Shown in pieces: positions 1 through 7,848 of a DNA stretch of 64,000 bases. The stretch is from CAIUPE01 sp037131735. GTDB lineage: Bacteria; Pseudomonadota; Alphaproteobacteria; Rhizobiales; Beijerinckiaceae. The translations under genes and the position numbers were made by a program. How positions within the stretch are numbered: position 1 is the stretch's first letter; every line of letters begins with the position of its first letter. Below the pieces are notes generated by a model, which was given only the letters and a program-made list of their open reading frames with translations, did no database searches and was not told where the DNA came from. The stretch is from positions 1 to 64,000 of the forward strand of contig JBAXQM010000009.1 in the NCBI GenBank assembly GCA_037131735.1, written 5' to 3'.

Positions 1-640
1 TGATCAATTGCTGTTCAAAGCCCGGGATAAATTGGCCCGAACCGATCACAACGGGAATGTCATTGCCTGTGCCACCTTCAAACGGAACACCATCGATCAT
101 ACCGACGAAATCGATCGTTACACGATCACCTGATTTCGACTTTTCGCTTTCCGCGCGATCGACGAAGGGACGCGATTGATCAGCCATACGCTGAACCGAT
201 TCATCAACATCCTTGTCAGCAACAGAAACGACTTCACGTGTGACGGTGATGCCGGCGTAATCCTTGACCTCGATCTTCGGAAGGATTTCCATCTGAACTT
301 TATATTCTAGGCCACCCTTGCCGCTGATCGCCGCTTCAACCGTTTCCTGATCTTCAGGGAAAACGATTTTAGGCTCGAGGGCGAGCTTGATCGAATTGTC
401 TTCGATGATCTTGCGGGTCGATTCATTGACCAGGTTTTGCACCACATCAGCCATCACCTGCCGACCATAAACACGGCGGAGATGCTCAACCGGCACTTTA
501 CCCGGACGGAAGCCATTGATGCGGACCTTGTCCTTCATCGTGACCAACTCGGTCGTCAGCCTTGAGGCCAGATCTTCCGCTGGTAGCACGACGTTAAATT
601 CGCGCTTCAAGCCTTCCGTGAGCGTGTTCGTTACCTGCAT
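1..640 (-). CDS. tig: Trigger factor, 3'-truncated by the window edge
   Basis: Ribosome-associated chaperone and peptidyl-prolyl isomerase that binds nascent chains at the exit tunnel. 213 N-terminal residues are visible, starting MQVTNTLTEG at the ATG whose first base is 640. The ribosome-docking signature GFRPGKVP is at residues 43-50, and the start of the FKBP-type isomerase domain (SGDRVTIDFVG) is near 170. The C-terminal part of the isomerase domain and the C-terminal chaperone arms lie outside the window. The Shine-Dalgarno (AAAGA, on the minus strand) is weak. The gene lies downstream of the tRNA-Leu gene on the same strand. Confidence 0.95.
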   Translation of the reverse strand, partial: MQVTNTLTEGLKREFNVVLPAEDLASRLTTELVTMKDKVRINGFRPGKVPVEHLRRVYGRQVMADVVQNLVNESTRKIIEDNSIKLALEPKIVFPEDQETVEAAISGKGGLEYKVQMEILPKIEVKDYAGITVTREVVSVADKDVDESVQRMADQSRPFVDRAESEKSKSGDRVTIDFVGMIDGVPFEGGTGNDIPVVIGSGQFIPGFEQQLI

Positions 641-696
641 GATCTTTTTTTGCCTTCAATCGATACCGCGCGACATTGCGCGGAGAACTTTGGAAT

Positions 697-781
697 TGGT
701 GCGGGCGGAGGGACTCGAACCCCCACAACTTGCGTCACTGGAACCTAAACCCAGCGCGTCTACCAGTTCCGCCACGCCCGC
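697..781 (-). tRNA. tRNA-Leu, anticodon UAG
   Basis: Read on the minus strand the gene starts GCGGGCG and ends with the complementary CGCCCGC, then A and an encoded CCA. The T-arm has the GGTTCGAGTCC pattern. The D-arm carries TGGTAGACGC, and the long variable arm is typical of a class II tRNA. The anticodon stem CTGGG/TCCAG encloses a seven-base loop with TAG, complementary to plus-strand bases 745-747, giving a leucine tRNA for CUA/CUN codons. It sits about 57 bases upstream of tig and about 115 bases downstream of the nnr stop on the same strand. Confidence 0.95.
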
Positions 782-897
782 TTATCCTCTCGAGACCGCG
801 CTGGCGCGAGCCGCGCACATCCGTCAAGACCCGTCGGGACGCGGCTCTATAGCATGGTCGGAAAAAGACTCCAGCGCAAAAAGGACGGAAAAGCGCT

Positions 898-2385
898 TTA
901 GGCTAAAAGACGCCCAATCACCGAACGAAGAGCCACCGGCAGGTCGTGGGCCATGAGCCCGGGCCCTATCGAACGTCCGGCTTCGGCATGAAGCCAAACA
1001 CCTGCCGCCGCCGCTTCAAAAGCCTGATGGCCCTGCGCAAGCAAGCCGCCGATCGCCCCCGCAAGCACATCGCCCGACCCCGCCGTGGCAAGCCAAGGTG
1101 TGCCGTTCATGGACAAGGCTGCCCGTCCATCGGGCGCCGCGATCACCGTGTCCGGACCCTTCAAAACAACAACAAGACCCAAGAAATTAGCCGCTTTCCG
1201 CGCGCGGGACAGTCGATCTTTTGGTTCAATAATTTCTGATTGTTTATTGAAAAGACGAGAAAATTCGCCATCATGGGGCGTAATAATTGCTTGGTTCACG
1301 CCTGACTGTTTGACATAAGCAGCCAGCGCTACCGGATCGCCTTCAAAACTCGTCAATGCGTCCGCATCAAACACCGCCGAACGTCCGCTTTCGAGAATGA
1401 GCTTAACTTGGGCCCGTGTGGTTGAACCAATTCCTGCCCCTGGCCCCAATACCACGGCATTGCGGCGCGGATCGGCGAGAAGTGTCGCTAGCCCCTCAAC
1501 ACCATTTGATTGCCGGACCATGATATCAGTCAGGGCGGCAGCATTGACGGTCAGCGCGTCAGATGGCGAAGCAACCGTTACAAGACCAGCGCCCGTTCGA
1601 GCTCCCGCCTGCGCCGCGAGCCGCGCTGCGCCGGTGCTCTCCACACCGCCCGAAACAACAAGCAAATGGCCCCGTCGAAATTTATGCCCCTCTTCGTCCG
1701 GGCGCGCCGGAATGCCCGGCCAGAGATCTGGACCATTCACATGAAGCTTTGACGATAACCGCGAGATCGCCGCTTCGGAAATGCCGATATTCGCTACAGT
1801 GACCTTCGCGCATAGCCGCCGCCCCGGATAAAGCCCATGCGCCGGTTTCAATCGGGCGAATGTCACCGTTCTGGTCGCTTCAAGCGCAAAACCCAGCACC
1901 TGACCCGTATTTCCTTGCAGGCCTGAAGGCACATCAACCGCTAAGACGGGAATGCCGGACGCGCCGATTTTCTCGAGCACGTCGCGCGCTACGCCCTCAA
2001 TGGGCCGGTTGAGGCCGGCGCCGAAGAGTGCGTCGATGACCAAGGACACGCCCTCAAGCGCCGTATCGGCGAGAGGACGAACAGGCCCCGCCCATCCCTC
2101 AGCTGCGAAAGCCGCATCGCCGGTCAGTGCTTCGCGCGCCCCTAGAAGCGCAAGCGACACGCTATAGCCCCGCCCGGACAGACATCGCGCGGCAACGAAC
2201 CCGTCGCCGCCATTATTACCAGGTCCGCAAAGCACGAGGATCGACGCCCCCGGCTGAACCATCTCCTGAGCACAATCAGCGACCGACCGCCCCGCGCGCT
2301 CCATGAGAACAATTCCCGGAGTTCCGGCGGCAATCGTGGCCTGATCGGCCCGCGCCATCTCTTCAACCGTGAGAATCTCGTTCAT
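898..2385 (-). CDS. nnr: Bifunctional NAD(P)H-hydrate epimerase / ADP-dependent dehydratase
   Basis: Metabolite repair enzyme that epimerises and dehydrates damaged NAD(P)HX back to NAD(P)H, in the cytoplasm. The N-terminal YjeF_N epimerase domain (about residues 10-215) has the GPGNNGGDGF motif near 55. The C-terminal carbohydrate-kinase-like dehydratase domain (about 230-490) has TPHDGEF and the nucleotide-site motif AGSGDVLAG near 440. The length of about 495 residues is usual for the fused form. I chose the ATG at 2385 (MNEILTVEEM); an in-frame GTG at 2394 would add three residues. It is divergent from glnB. Confidence 0.93.
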   Translation of the reverse strand: MNEILTVEEMARADQATIAAGTPGIVLMERAGRSVADCAQEMVQPGASILVLCGPGNNGGDGFVAARCLSGRGYSVSLALLGAREALTGDAAFAAEGWAGPVRPLADTALEGVSLVIDALFGAGLNRPIEGVARDVLEKIGASGIPVLAVDVPSGLQGNTGQVLGFALEATRTVTFARLKPAHGLYPGRRLCAKVTVANIGISEAAISRLSSKLHVNGPDLWPGIPARPDEEGHKFRRGHLLVVSGGVESTGAARLAAQAGARTGAGLVTVASPSDALTVNAAALTDIMVRQSNGVEGLATLLADPRRNAVVLGPGAGIGSTTRAQVKLILESGRSAVFDADALTSFEGDPVALAAYVKQSGVNQAIITPHDGEFSRLFNKQSEIIEPKDRLSRARKAANFLGLVVVLKGPDTVIAAPDGRAALSMNGTPWLATAGSGDVLAGAIGGLLAQGHQAFEAAAAGVWLHAEAGRSIGPGLMAHDLPVALRSVIGRLLA

Positions 2386-2456
2386 TCCACCCACTTCGTC
2401 CCGTCAGGGCTCCAAAAAGCCGCTTCTTGATGTTGCCTGCAATTTCAGAAAAGCGG

Positions 2457-2502
2457 TTGCATATTGTAAATGCATTTGCATAAATTTTAGGCAAATAATG
2501 CA
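2457..2502. promoter_or_regulatory. TGCA-rich inverted repeats between nnr and glnB
   Basis: The 237-base divergent intergenic region holds an AT-rich stretch with repeated TGCA cores. TGCATTTGC at 2471-2479 faces GCAAATAATGCA at 2491-2502, and TTGCAT at 2457-2462 faces AATGCA at 2469-2474. It looks like an operator or promoter region for glnB. I could not find a sigma-54 -24/-12 element with correct spacing, nor a TGCACC-type NtrC box, so the cognate regulator is unknown. Confidence 0.35.
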
Positions 2503-2622
2503 ATTTTCGACATCATAGTCACGCAATTCTTAATGGCGTCCCCTGAGTGAGAATGCTAAACCGCGTCCGGATTTCGGGTCGATAAACGGCTCAGAAGTCC
2601 TCAACGGACCCGGATGCTTCAG

Positions 2623-2961
2623 ATGAAAAAGATCGAGGCGATCATTAAGCCCTTCAAGCTCGACGATGTGAAGGAAGCCCTCCAAGACGTCGGCCTTCAA
2701 GGCATAACTGTCACTGAAGCCAAGGGTTTCGGTCGACAGAAGGGCCATACGGAGCTCTATCGGGGCGCCGAATATGTGGTCGATTTTCTCCCCAAAGTGA
2801 AAATCGAAATCGTACTGCCGGACGATCTCGTCGAGCGTGCAGTAAACGCCATTCGCAACGCGGCCCAAACAGGTCGCATCGGCGATGGCAAGATTTTTGT
2901 ATCACCCGTTGAAGAAGCTATCCGTATCCGTACCGGTGAAACCGGACTCGATGCCATTTAA
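2623..2961 (+). CDS. glnB: Nitrogen regulatory protein PII
   Basis: Trimeric signal protein that reports 2-oxoglutarate, ATP/ADP and, through uridylylation, glutamine status to glutamine synthetase adenylyltransferase and NtrB. The 112 residues match the family length if translation starts at the ATG of MKKIEAIIKPFKLDDVKEAL. An in-frame ATG at 2614 would add three residues. The uridylylated tyrosine is Y51 in the T-loop (RGAEYVVDF), and the C-terminal region carries the ISPVEEAIRIRTGE-type signature (here VSPVEEAIRIRTGE). It lies immediately upstream of glnA, the classic glnBA arrangement of alphaproteobacteria, with a hairpin terminator in the 74-base gap. Confidence 0.97.
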   Translation: MKKIEAIIKPFKLDDVKEALQDVGLQGITVTEAKGFGRQKGHTELYRGAEYVVDFLPKVKIEIVLPDDLVERAVNAIRNAAQTGRIGDGKIFVSPVEEAIRIRTGETGLDAI

Positions 2962-2995
2962 CTCCGCACCGGTTGACCGGTCGGCGACAGTGATC

Positions 2996-3017
2996 GTGAA
3001 CGCAAGTTCACTTTTTT
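2996..3017 (+). terminator. Hairpin plus U-tract between glnB and glnA (terminator or attenuator)
   Basis: The perfect 6-bp stem GTGAAC/GTTCAC closes a GCAA tetraloop and is followed at once by six T. It lies 18 bases before the glnA start and would partly terminate glnB transcripts. A second small hairpin, ACCGG-TTGA-CCGGT, precedes it at 2968-2981. Confidence 0.65.
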
Positions 3018-3035
3018 AAAAAGAGGACGACGAAG

Positions 3036-4445
3036 ATGAAGACCGCAAAAGATGTCCTGAAGGAAATCAAAGACAAGGACATCAAATATGTCGATTTCCG
3101 GTTCACCGATCCGCGCGGCAAGTGGCAGCATGTCACATTCGATGTGTCGATGGTTGACGAAGACATTTTTGCCGAAGGCACAATGTTTGACGGCTCATCG
3201 ATTGCCGGTTGGAAAGCCATCAATGAGTCAGACATGACCTTGATGCCTGATCCGTCAACAGCACAGATTGATCCCTTCTTTGCTGCACCGACTATGTCGA
3301 TCGTGTGCGACATTCTCGATCCCGGCACGGGCCAGCCTTACAACCGCGATCCGCGCGGCATTGCGAAGAAGGCCGAAGCCTATTTGAAGTCGACGGGTAT
3401 CGGCGACACTGTGTTCGTTGGTCCTGAAGCTGAATTCTTCATCTTCGACGATGTGCGTTTCATGTCGGACCCCTACAACACAGGCTTCAAGCTTGATCAC
3501 TCGGAATTGCCAACAAATGGCGATACCGATTACGAAGGCGGCAATCTCGGTCACCGCATTCAGATCAAAGGTGGTTACTTCCCCGTTCCGCCGCAAGATT
3601 CCGCACAAGACATGCGCGGCGAAATGCTCGCAGCCATGGCATCAATGGGCGTCAAGGTTGAAAAGCATCACCACGAAGTCGCCTCAGCCCAGCATGAGCT
3701 CGGCATGAAGTTCGACACGCTCGTGACGATGGGCGACCAGATGCAGATCTACAAATATGCGATCCACAATGTCGCGCAGAGCTATGGCAAAACGGCGACC
3801 TTCATGCCGAAGCCTGTTTATGGCGACAATGGTTCGGGTATGCATGTTCACCAGTCGATCTGGAAGGGTGGCAAGCCGCTTTTCGCAGGCAACAAATATG
3901 CTGACCTCAGCCAAGAATGCCTCTGGTATATTGGCGGTATCATCAAGCATGCAAAGGCTTTGAACGCGTTCACCAATCCGTCGACGAATTCTTACAAGCG
4001 TCTCGTTCCGGGTTATGAAGCGCCCGTGTTGCTCGCTTACTCCGCGCGTAACCGTTCAGCATCATGCCGCATTCCGTTCACGTCATCGCCAAAAGCGAAG
4101 CGTGTTGAAGTGCGCTTCCCTGATCCGATGGCGAACCCCTATCTCGCCTTCGCTGCGATGTTGATGGCTGGCCTCGATGGCATCCAGAACAAGATCGATC
4201 CGGGTGCAGCAATGGACAAGGATCTTTACGATTTGCCGCCAAAGGAATTGAAGAAGATTCCAACAGTGTGCGGCTCGCTTCGCGAAGCTCTCCAGAACCT
4301 CGACAAGGACCGTGCGTTCTTGAAGGCTGGCGGCGTGTTCAACGACGACTTCATCGACAGCTTCATCGAATTGAAGATGACAGAAGTGGCGCGTTTCGAA
4401 ATGACACCGCATCCTGTCGAATTCACGATGTATTATTCGCTCTGA
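3036..4445 (+). CDS. glnA: Glutamine synthetase type I
   Basis: Condenses ammonia and glutamate to glutamine with ATP; dodecameric and cytoplasmic. The 469 residues match the GSI-beta class, with the signature FDGSSIAGW near residue 51, the ATP-site KPVYGDNGSGMHVHQS and the glutamate-site NRSASCRIP. The adenylylation tyrosine is Y398 (KDLYDLPP), so activity is expected to be controlled by GlnE together with PII. A good Shine-Dalgarno (AAGAGGA) lies 8 bases before the ATG. It follows glnB in the same direction, and a strong terminator follows it. Confidence 0.97.
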   Translation: MKTAKDVLKEIKDKDIKYVDFRFTDPRGKWQHVTFDVSMVDEDIFAEGTMFDGSSIAGWKAINESDMTLMPDPSTAQIDPFFAAPTMSIVCDILDPGTGQPYNRDPRGIAKKAEAYLKSTGIGDTVFVGPEAEFFIFDDVRFMSDPYNTGFKLDHSELPTNGDTDYEGGNLGHRIQIKGGYFPVPPQDSAQDMRGEMLAAMASMGVKVEKHHHEVASAQHELGMKFDTLVTMGDQMQIYKYAIHNVAQSYGKTATFMPKPVYGDNGSGMHVHQSIWKGGKPLFAGNKYADLSQECLWYIGGIIKHAKALNAFTNPSTNSYKRLVPGYEAPVLLAYSARNRSASCRIPFTSSPKAKRVEVRFPDPMANPYLAFAAMLMAGLDGIQNKIDPGAAMDKDLYDLPPKELKKIPTVCGSLREALQNLDKDRAFLKAGGVFNDDFIDSFIELKMTEVARFEMTPHPVEFTMYYSL

Positions 4446-4474
4446 TCTTTCGGGATCATCGAGTTAACGCAATC

Positions 4475-4502
4475 AGGGCGGCGCAAGCCGCCCTTTTTGT
4501 TT
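4475..4502 (+). terminator. Intrinsic terminator after glnA
   Basis: The perfect 8-bp stem AGGGCGGC/GCCGCCCT with a GCAA tetraloop (4483-4486) is followed by TTTTTGTTT. It ends the glnBA transcript about 30 bases after the glnA stop. Confidence 0.9.
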
Positions 4503-4587
4503 AGGCACTCACCGCCAATAATTCCCCTTCTCCCTTGAGACATGCGATAAAACCCCGAACGAATCACCCAAGGTTCCAAGGCAATAA

Positions 4588-6654
4588 ATGACCGACTCTG
4601 ACGATCTTTTTGGTGGCAATGCGGGCCGCAAGGCTCCTGCTTCAGGCAAATCATCACCAAAAGCCGACAAAAAAGCTGAAAGCAGCGCCCGCTCCTCGAC
4701 AGGAACACCCGGTGAAGCGGGCTATACGGCCGCCTCGATCGAAGTGCTCGAAGGGCTTGAGCCCGTTCGTCGTCGCCCCGGCATGTATATCGGCGGCACC
4801 GATGAGAAAGCGCTTCATCATCTTTTTGCCGAAGTCATCGACAATTCGATGGACGAAGCGGTTGCCGGTCACGCGTCCGTCATCACGGTTGAATTGGAAG
4901 CGGATGGATTTTTGTCGGTCAGCGATAATGGGCGCGGTATTCCGATCGATCCTCATCCGAAATTCAAAGACAAATCCGCACTCGAAGTAATCATGACCGT
5001 GCTTCATGCGGGCGGTAAATTTGATTCAAAAGTTTATGAAACCTCCGGCGGTTTGCATGGTGTAGGCGTTTCGGTTGTGAATGCTCTTTCCGAATTACTT
5101 GAAGTCGAAGTCGCGCGTGGCCAGCAGCTTTATCGGCAAGATTTTTCGCGCGGCAAACCGCTCGGCAAAGTCAAACTGATTGGCAAAGTTCAAAATCGTC
5201 GCGGCACGAAAGTGCGCTTCAAACCTGATCATGAGATCTTTGGTAAAGCCGCGAAATTCTCACCCGCGCGCTTGTTCCGTATGGCACGGTCAAAAGCCTA
5301 TCTTTTCGGCGGTGTTGAAATTCGTTGGTCATGCACACCGTCTCTTGTTGAAGGCACGGATGTTCCTGCTGAAGCGGTGTTTCGCTTTCCCTCGGGCCTT
5401 AAAGATTATCTCGCCAATGAGATCGAAGGCCGTGAAGCGGTTACCGATCAAATCTTTTCCGGCAAGATTGAAAAGCCCGGTGGCCATGGATCGCTTGAAT
5501 GGGCCATCTCATGGCTCGGCGGTGTCGATGATGGTTTCGTCAATTCGTACTGCAATACGATTCCGACGCCTGAAGGCGGCACGCATGAGCAGGGCTTGCG
5601 TATTGCCCTATTGCGCGGATTGAAAGATCACGCCGATCGCATCAATCAATCCAAACGCGCCGCCAATATCACCACCGACGATATTATGATCACCTGCGCG
5701 GCAATGCTGTCAGTCTTCATTCGCGAGCCGGAATTCCAAGGCCAGACAAAAGACAAACTCGCCACACTCGAGGCCGCAAAAATTGTCGAAACGGCTATCC
5801 GCGATGCGTTCGATCATTGGCTTGCGGCAGCGCCCAGCCAAGCGCTCAAGCTGCTCGACTGGGTGGTTGAGCGCGCTGATGAGCGGCTCCGCCGTCGCGC
5901 CGATAAGGAAATCGCCCGCAAGACCGCGGTTAGGAAATTGCGTCTACCGGGTAAATTGGCGGATTGCTCCAATGCGGGTGCGGCGGGGTCGGAACTCTTT
6001 ATCGTCGAAGGTGACTCGGCTGGCGGCTCGGCCAAACAGGCGCGTGACCGCGCCTCCCAAGCCATCCTGCCTTTGCGCGGCAAGATCCTGAATGTGGCCT
6101 CGGCGACGCGAGACAAGCTCCTCGCCAATCAGCAGCTCTCGGATCTGTTGCAGGCACTCGGCTGTGGCACGGGGAACCATTATCGCGATGATGATTTGCG
6201 CTATGAGCGCGTGATTATCATGACCGATGCCGACGTTGACGGCGCTCATATTGCCTCGCTCTTGATCACCTTCTTTTGGAGGCAAATGCCGAAACTCATT
6301 GATAATGGTCATCTTTTCCTTGCCGTGCCGCCGCTCTATCGGCTCTCGCATGGCGGCAAGACGGCCTATGCCCGCAATGATGCGCATAAGGACGAATTGA
6401 TGCGCACGGAGTTCAAGGGCAAGTCCAATATCGAGATCGGCCGCTTCAAAGGCTTGGGCGAAATGATGCCGGGCCAGCTCAAAGAAACGACCATGGACCC
6501 TCGCCGCCGCACCCTGCTGCGTGTCGTCATTCCGGAAGACGGTAGGCCCGCGGCAGAGAGCTCCGTCGAGCAATTGATGGGCAATCGGCCCGAGGCGCGC
6601 TTCGCTTTCATCCAGGAACGGGCCGCTTTTGCCACCGAGCTTGTCGATCTCTGA
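4588..6654 (+). CDS. parE: DNA topoisomerase IV subunit B
   Basis: ATPase subunit of topoisomerase IV, which decatenates daughter chromosomes with ParC. The 688 residues begin with a 45-residue Lys/Ser-rich leader. The GHKL ATPase domain follows (EVIDNSMDEAV, DNGRGIP, GGLHGVGVSVVNALS). The TOPRIM domain has LFIVEGDSAGGSAKQARDR and IMTDADVDGAHI, and the C-terminal part has GRFKGLGEM. The length and the RRPGMYIGGTDEKALHHL region fit ParE rather than the longer GyrB. It stands alone between the glnA terminator and aroQ. Confidence 0.93.
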   Translation: MTDSDDLFGGNAGRKAPASGKSSPKADKKAESSARSSTGTPGEAGYTAASIEVLEGLEPVRRRPGMYIGGTDEKALHHLFAEVIDNSMDEAVAGHASVITVELEADGFLSVSDNGRGIPIDPHPKFKDKSALEVIMTVLHAGGKFDSKVYETSGGLHGVGVSVVNALSELLEVEVARGQQLYRQDFSRGKPLGKVKLIGKVQNRRGTKVRFKPDHEIFGKAAKFSPARLFRMARSKAYLFGGVEIRWSCTPSLVEGTDVPAEAVFRFPSGLKDYLANEIEGREAVTDQIFSGKIEKPGGHGSLEWAISWLGGVDDGFVNSYCNTIPTPEGGTHEQGLRIALLRGLKDHADRINQSKRAANITTDDIMITCAAMLSVFIREPEFQGQTKDKLATLEAAKIVETAIRDAFDHWLAAAPSQALKLLDWVVERADERLRRRADKEIARKTAVRKLRLPGKLADCSNAGAAGSELFIVEGDSAGGSAKQARDRASQAILPLRGKILNVASATRDKLLANQQLSDLLQALGCGTGNHYRDDDLRYERVIIMTDADVDGAHIASLLITFFWRQMPKLIDNGHLFLAVPPLYRLSHGGKTAYARNDAHKDELMRTEFKGKSNIEIGRFKGLGEMMPGQLKETTMDPRRRTLLRVVIPEDGRPAAESSVEQLMGNRPEARFAFIQERAAFATELVDL

Positions 6655-6789
6655 TCCGCTTTATCCCCGCCGCCATTAACCCCAAAAGGGCCTAAGACTT
6701 TCAAAGGCCCTCCGAAAAGGCTAGAAGGGGCGGATGGGTTGGGCGTCCCTATTCCCGCCCCCGAAAGAAGGCTCGAAAGAGGCATGGCC

Positions 6790-7224
6790 ATGAAAACCGT
6801 TCACGTCTTGAATGGTCCTAATCTGAACCTGCTCGGCACGCGGGAACCCGCGACCTATGGCGCAGCGACCCTCAAGGACATTGAGGCGGCGCTCCAGAAA
6901 AAGGCCAAGGCCGCCAAAGTGAAACTCGTCTTCCGCCAGACCAATCGTGAGGGCGAGCTTGTCGACTGGATCCAAGAGGCCGGTCTTGCGAAAGCCGGCG
7001 TGCTGTTGAATGCCGGCGCTTACACCCACACCTCGATTGCCCTTCATGATGCGATACGCGCCTCAAACGCGCTCGTGATTGAAGTTCATTTGTCGAATGT
7101 TTTCGCGCGCGAAACATTCCGGCATCATTCTTACATTTCATCGGTTGCCAAAGGCGTGATCTGCGGATTTGGCGCAGCGAGTTATGAACTCGCATTAGAT
7201 GCCATTCTTCCTCATCTCGCTTGA
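6790..7224 (+). CDS. aroQ: 3-dehydroquinate dehydratase, type II
   Basis: Third step of the shikimate pathway, converting 3-dehydroquinate to 3-dehydroshikimate; dodecameric and cytoplasmic. The family's N-terminal signature VHVLNGPNLNLLG is at residues 4-16, with HTSIALHDA, the VEVHLSNVFARE-like stretch (here IEVHLSNVFARE) and FRHHSYIS. I chose the ATG at 6790 because AAAGAGG at 6776-6782 lies 7 bases before it, whereas the ATG at 6784 is too close. This gives 144 residues, the normal length. It is upstream of accB with a 30-base gap, the conserved alphaproteobacterial aroQ-accB-accC order. Confidence 0.95.
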   Translation: MKTVHVLNGPNLNLLGTREPATYGAATLKDIEAALQKKAKAAKVKLVFRQTNREGELVDWIQEAGLAKAGVLLNAGAYTHTSIALHDAIRASNALVIEVHLSNVFARETFRHHSYISSVAKGVICGFGAASYELALDAILPHLA

Positions 7225-7254
7225 TAAAGACTAAGACAGCGGAGCCTAAACGGA

Positions 7255-7827
7255 ATGCGTAAACCCTCAAAAAAGACGACGACCTCGAAAGCGAAAGCCG
7301 CAAAGAAAGCGGCTGCGTCATCGCCGAAGACAGCGGTAGCTAAATCATCTGCACCGAAAACGCCGTCAGCTATTGATACTGATCTTGTCGAAGTGCTCGC
7401 CCGTCTTCTCGGTAAGACCGATCTGTCCGAGATCGAAGTGCAAAAGGGTGATCTCCGCATCAAGGTGCAACGCGGCGGCGGCGCGGTAGCACATGCGGTG
7501 CATGTTCCCCAAGCTGTTCATCAAGCACCGGCCCCGCAAGCAGCTGCTCCTGCACCGCTGTCAGCAGGCCCAGCCGCAAAGCCTGAAGCCCATGCGGGTG
7601 CTGTGGCCTCGCCTATGGTCGGCACGGCCTATCGTCGTCCCTCACCCGACGCGAAAGCTTTTGTTGAAGTAGGCTCCGTCGTGAAAGCGGGCGAAAAGAT
7701 TTTGCTCATTGAAGCGATGAAGACCTTCAACGAAATCGTTGCACCGCGCGCAGGCACAGTCACATCTATTCTCGTTGAAGACGGACAGCCGGTTGAATTC
7801 GGCGAAACCTTGCTCGTCATTGAATAA
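7255..7827 (+). CDS. accB: Acetyl-CoA carboxylase biotin carboxyl carrier protein
   Basis: Carries the biotin that shuttles CO2 from AccC to the carboxyltransferase in the first step of fatty acid synthesis. The biotinylated lysine is K156 in EAMKT, within a C-terminal biotinyl domain at about residues 115-190. A Pro/Ala-rich linker (80-115) precedes it. The 190 residues include an unusual 38-residue Lys/Ala/Ser-rich N-terminal extension before the usual start (DTDLVEVLARLL). No other Met occurs before residue 121, so the extension appears real. It forms an operon with accC, 21 bases downstream. Confidence 0.95.
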   Translation: MRKPSKKTTTSKAKAAKKAAASSPKTAVAKSSAPKTPSAIDTDLVEVLARLLGKTDLSEIEVQKGDLRIKVQRGGGAVAHAVHVPQAVHQAPAPQAAAPAPLSAGPAAKPEAHAGAVASPMVGTAYRRPSPDAKAFVEVGSVVKAGEKILLIEAMKTFNEIVAPRAGTVTSILVEDGQPVEFGETLLVIE

Positions 7828-7848
7828 GTCCAACCGAGGTTCCCTCTG

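Noticed and set aside
516..956. 146-residue open frame running across tRNA-Leu
   Set aside because: It crosses the tRNA gene, the tig start and the nnr end and has no recognisable domain.
2395..2622. Sigma-54 promoter or NtrC box upstream of glnB
   Set aside because: GG and GC elements near 2530-2560 do not have the 10-base spacing required, and no TGCACC-type palindrome is present.
6687..6711. Terminator between parE and aroQ
   Set aside because: AGGGCCT/AGGCCCT can pair, but the loop is 11 bases and no T-run follows, so it is not a canonical intrinsic terminator.
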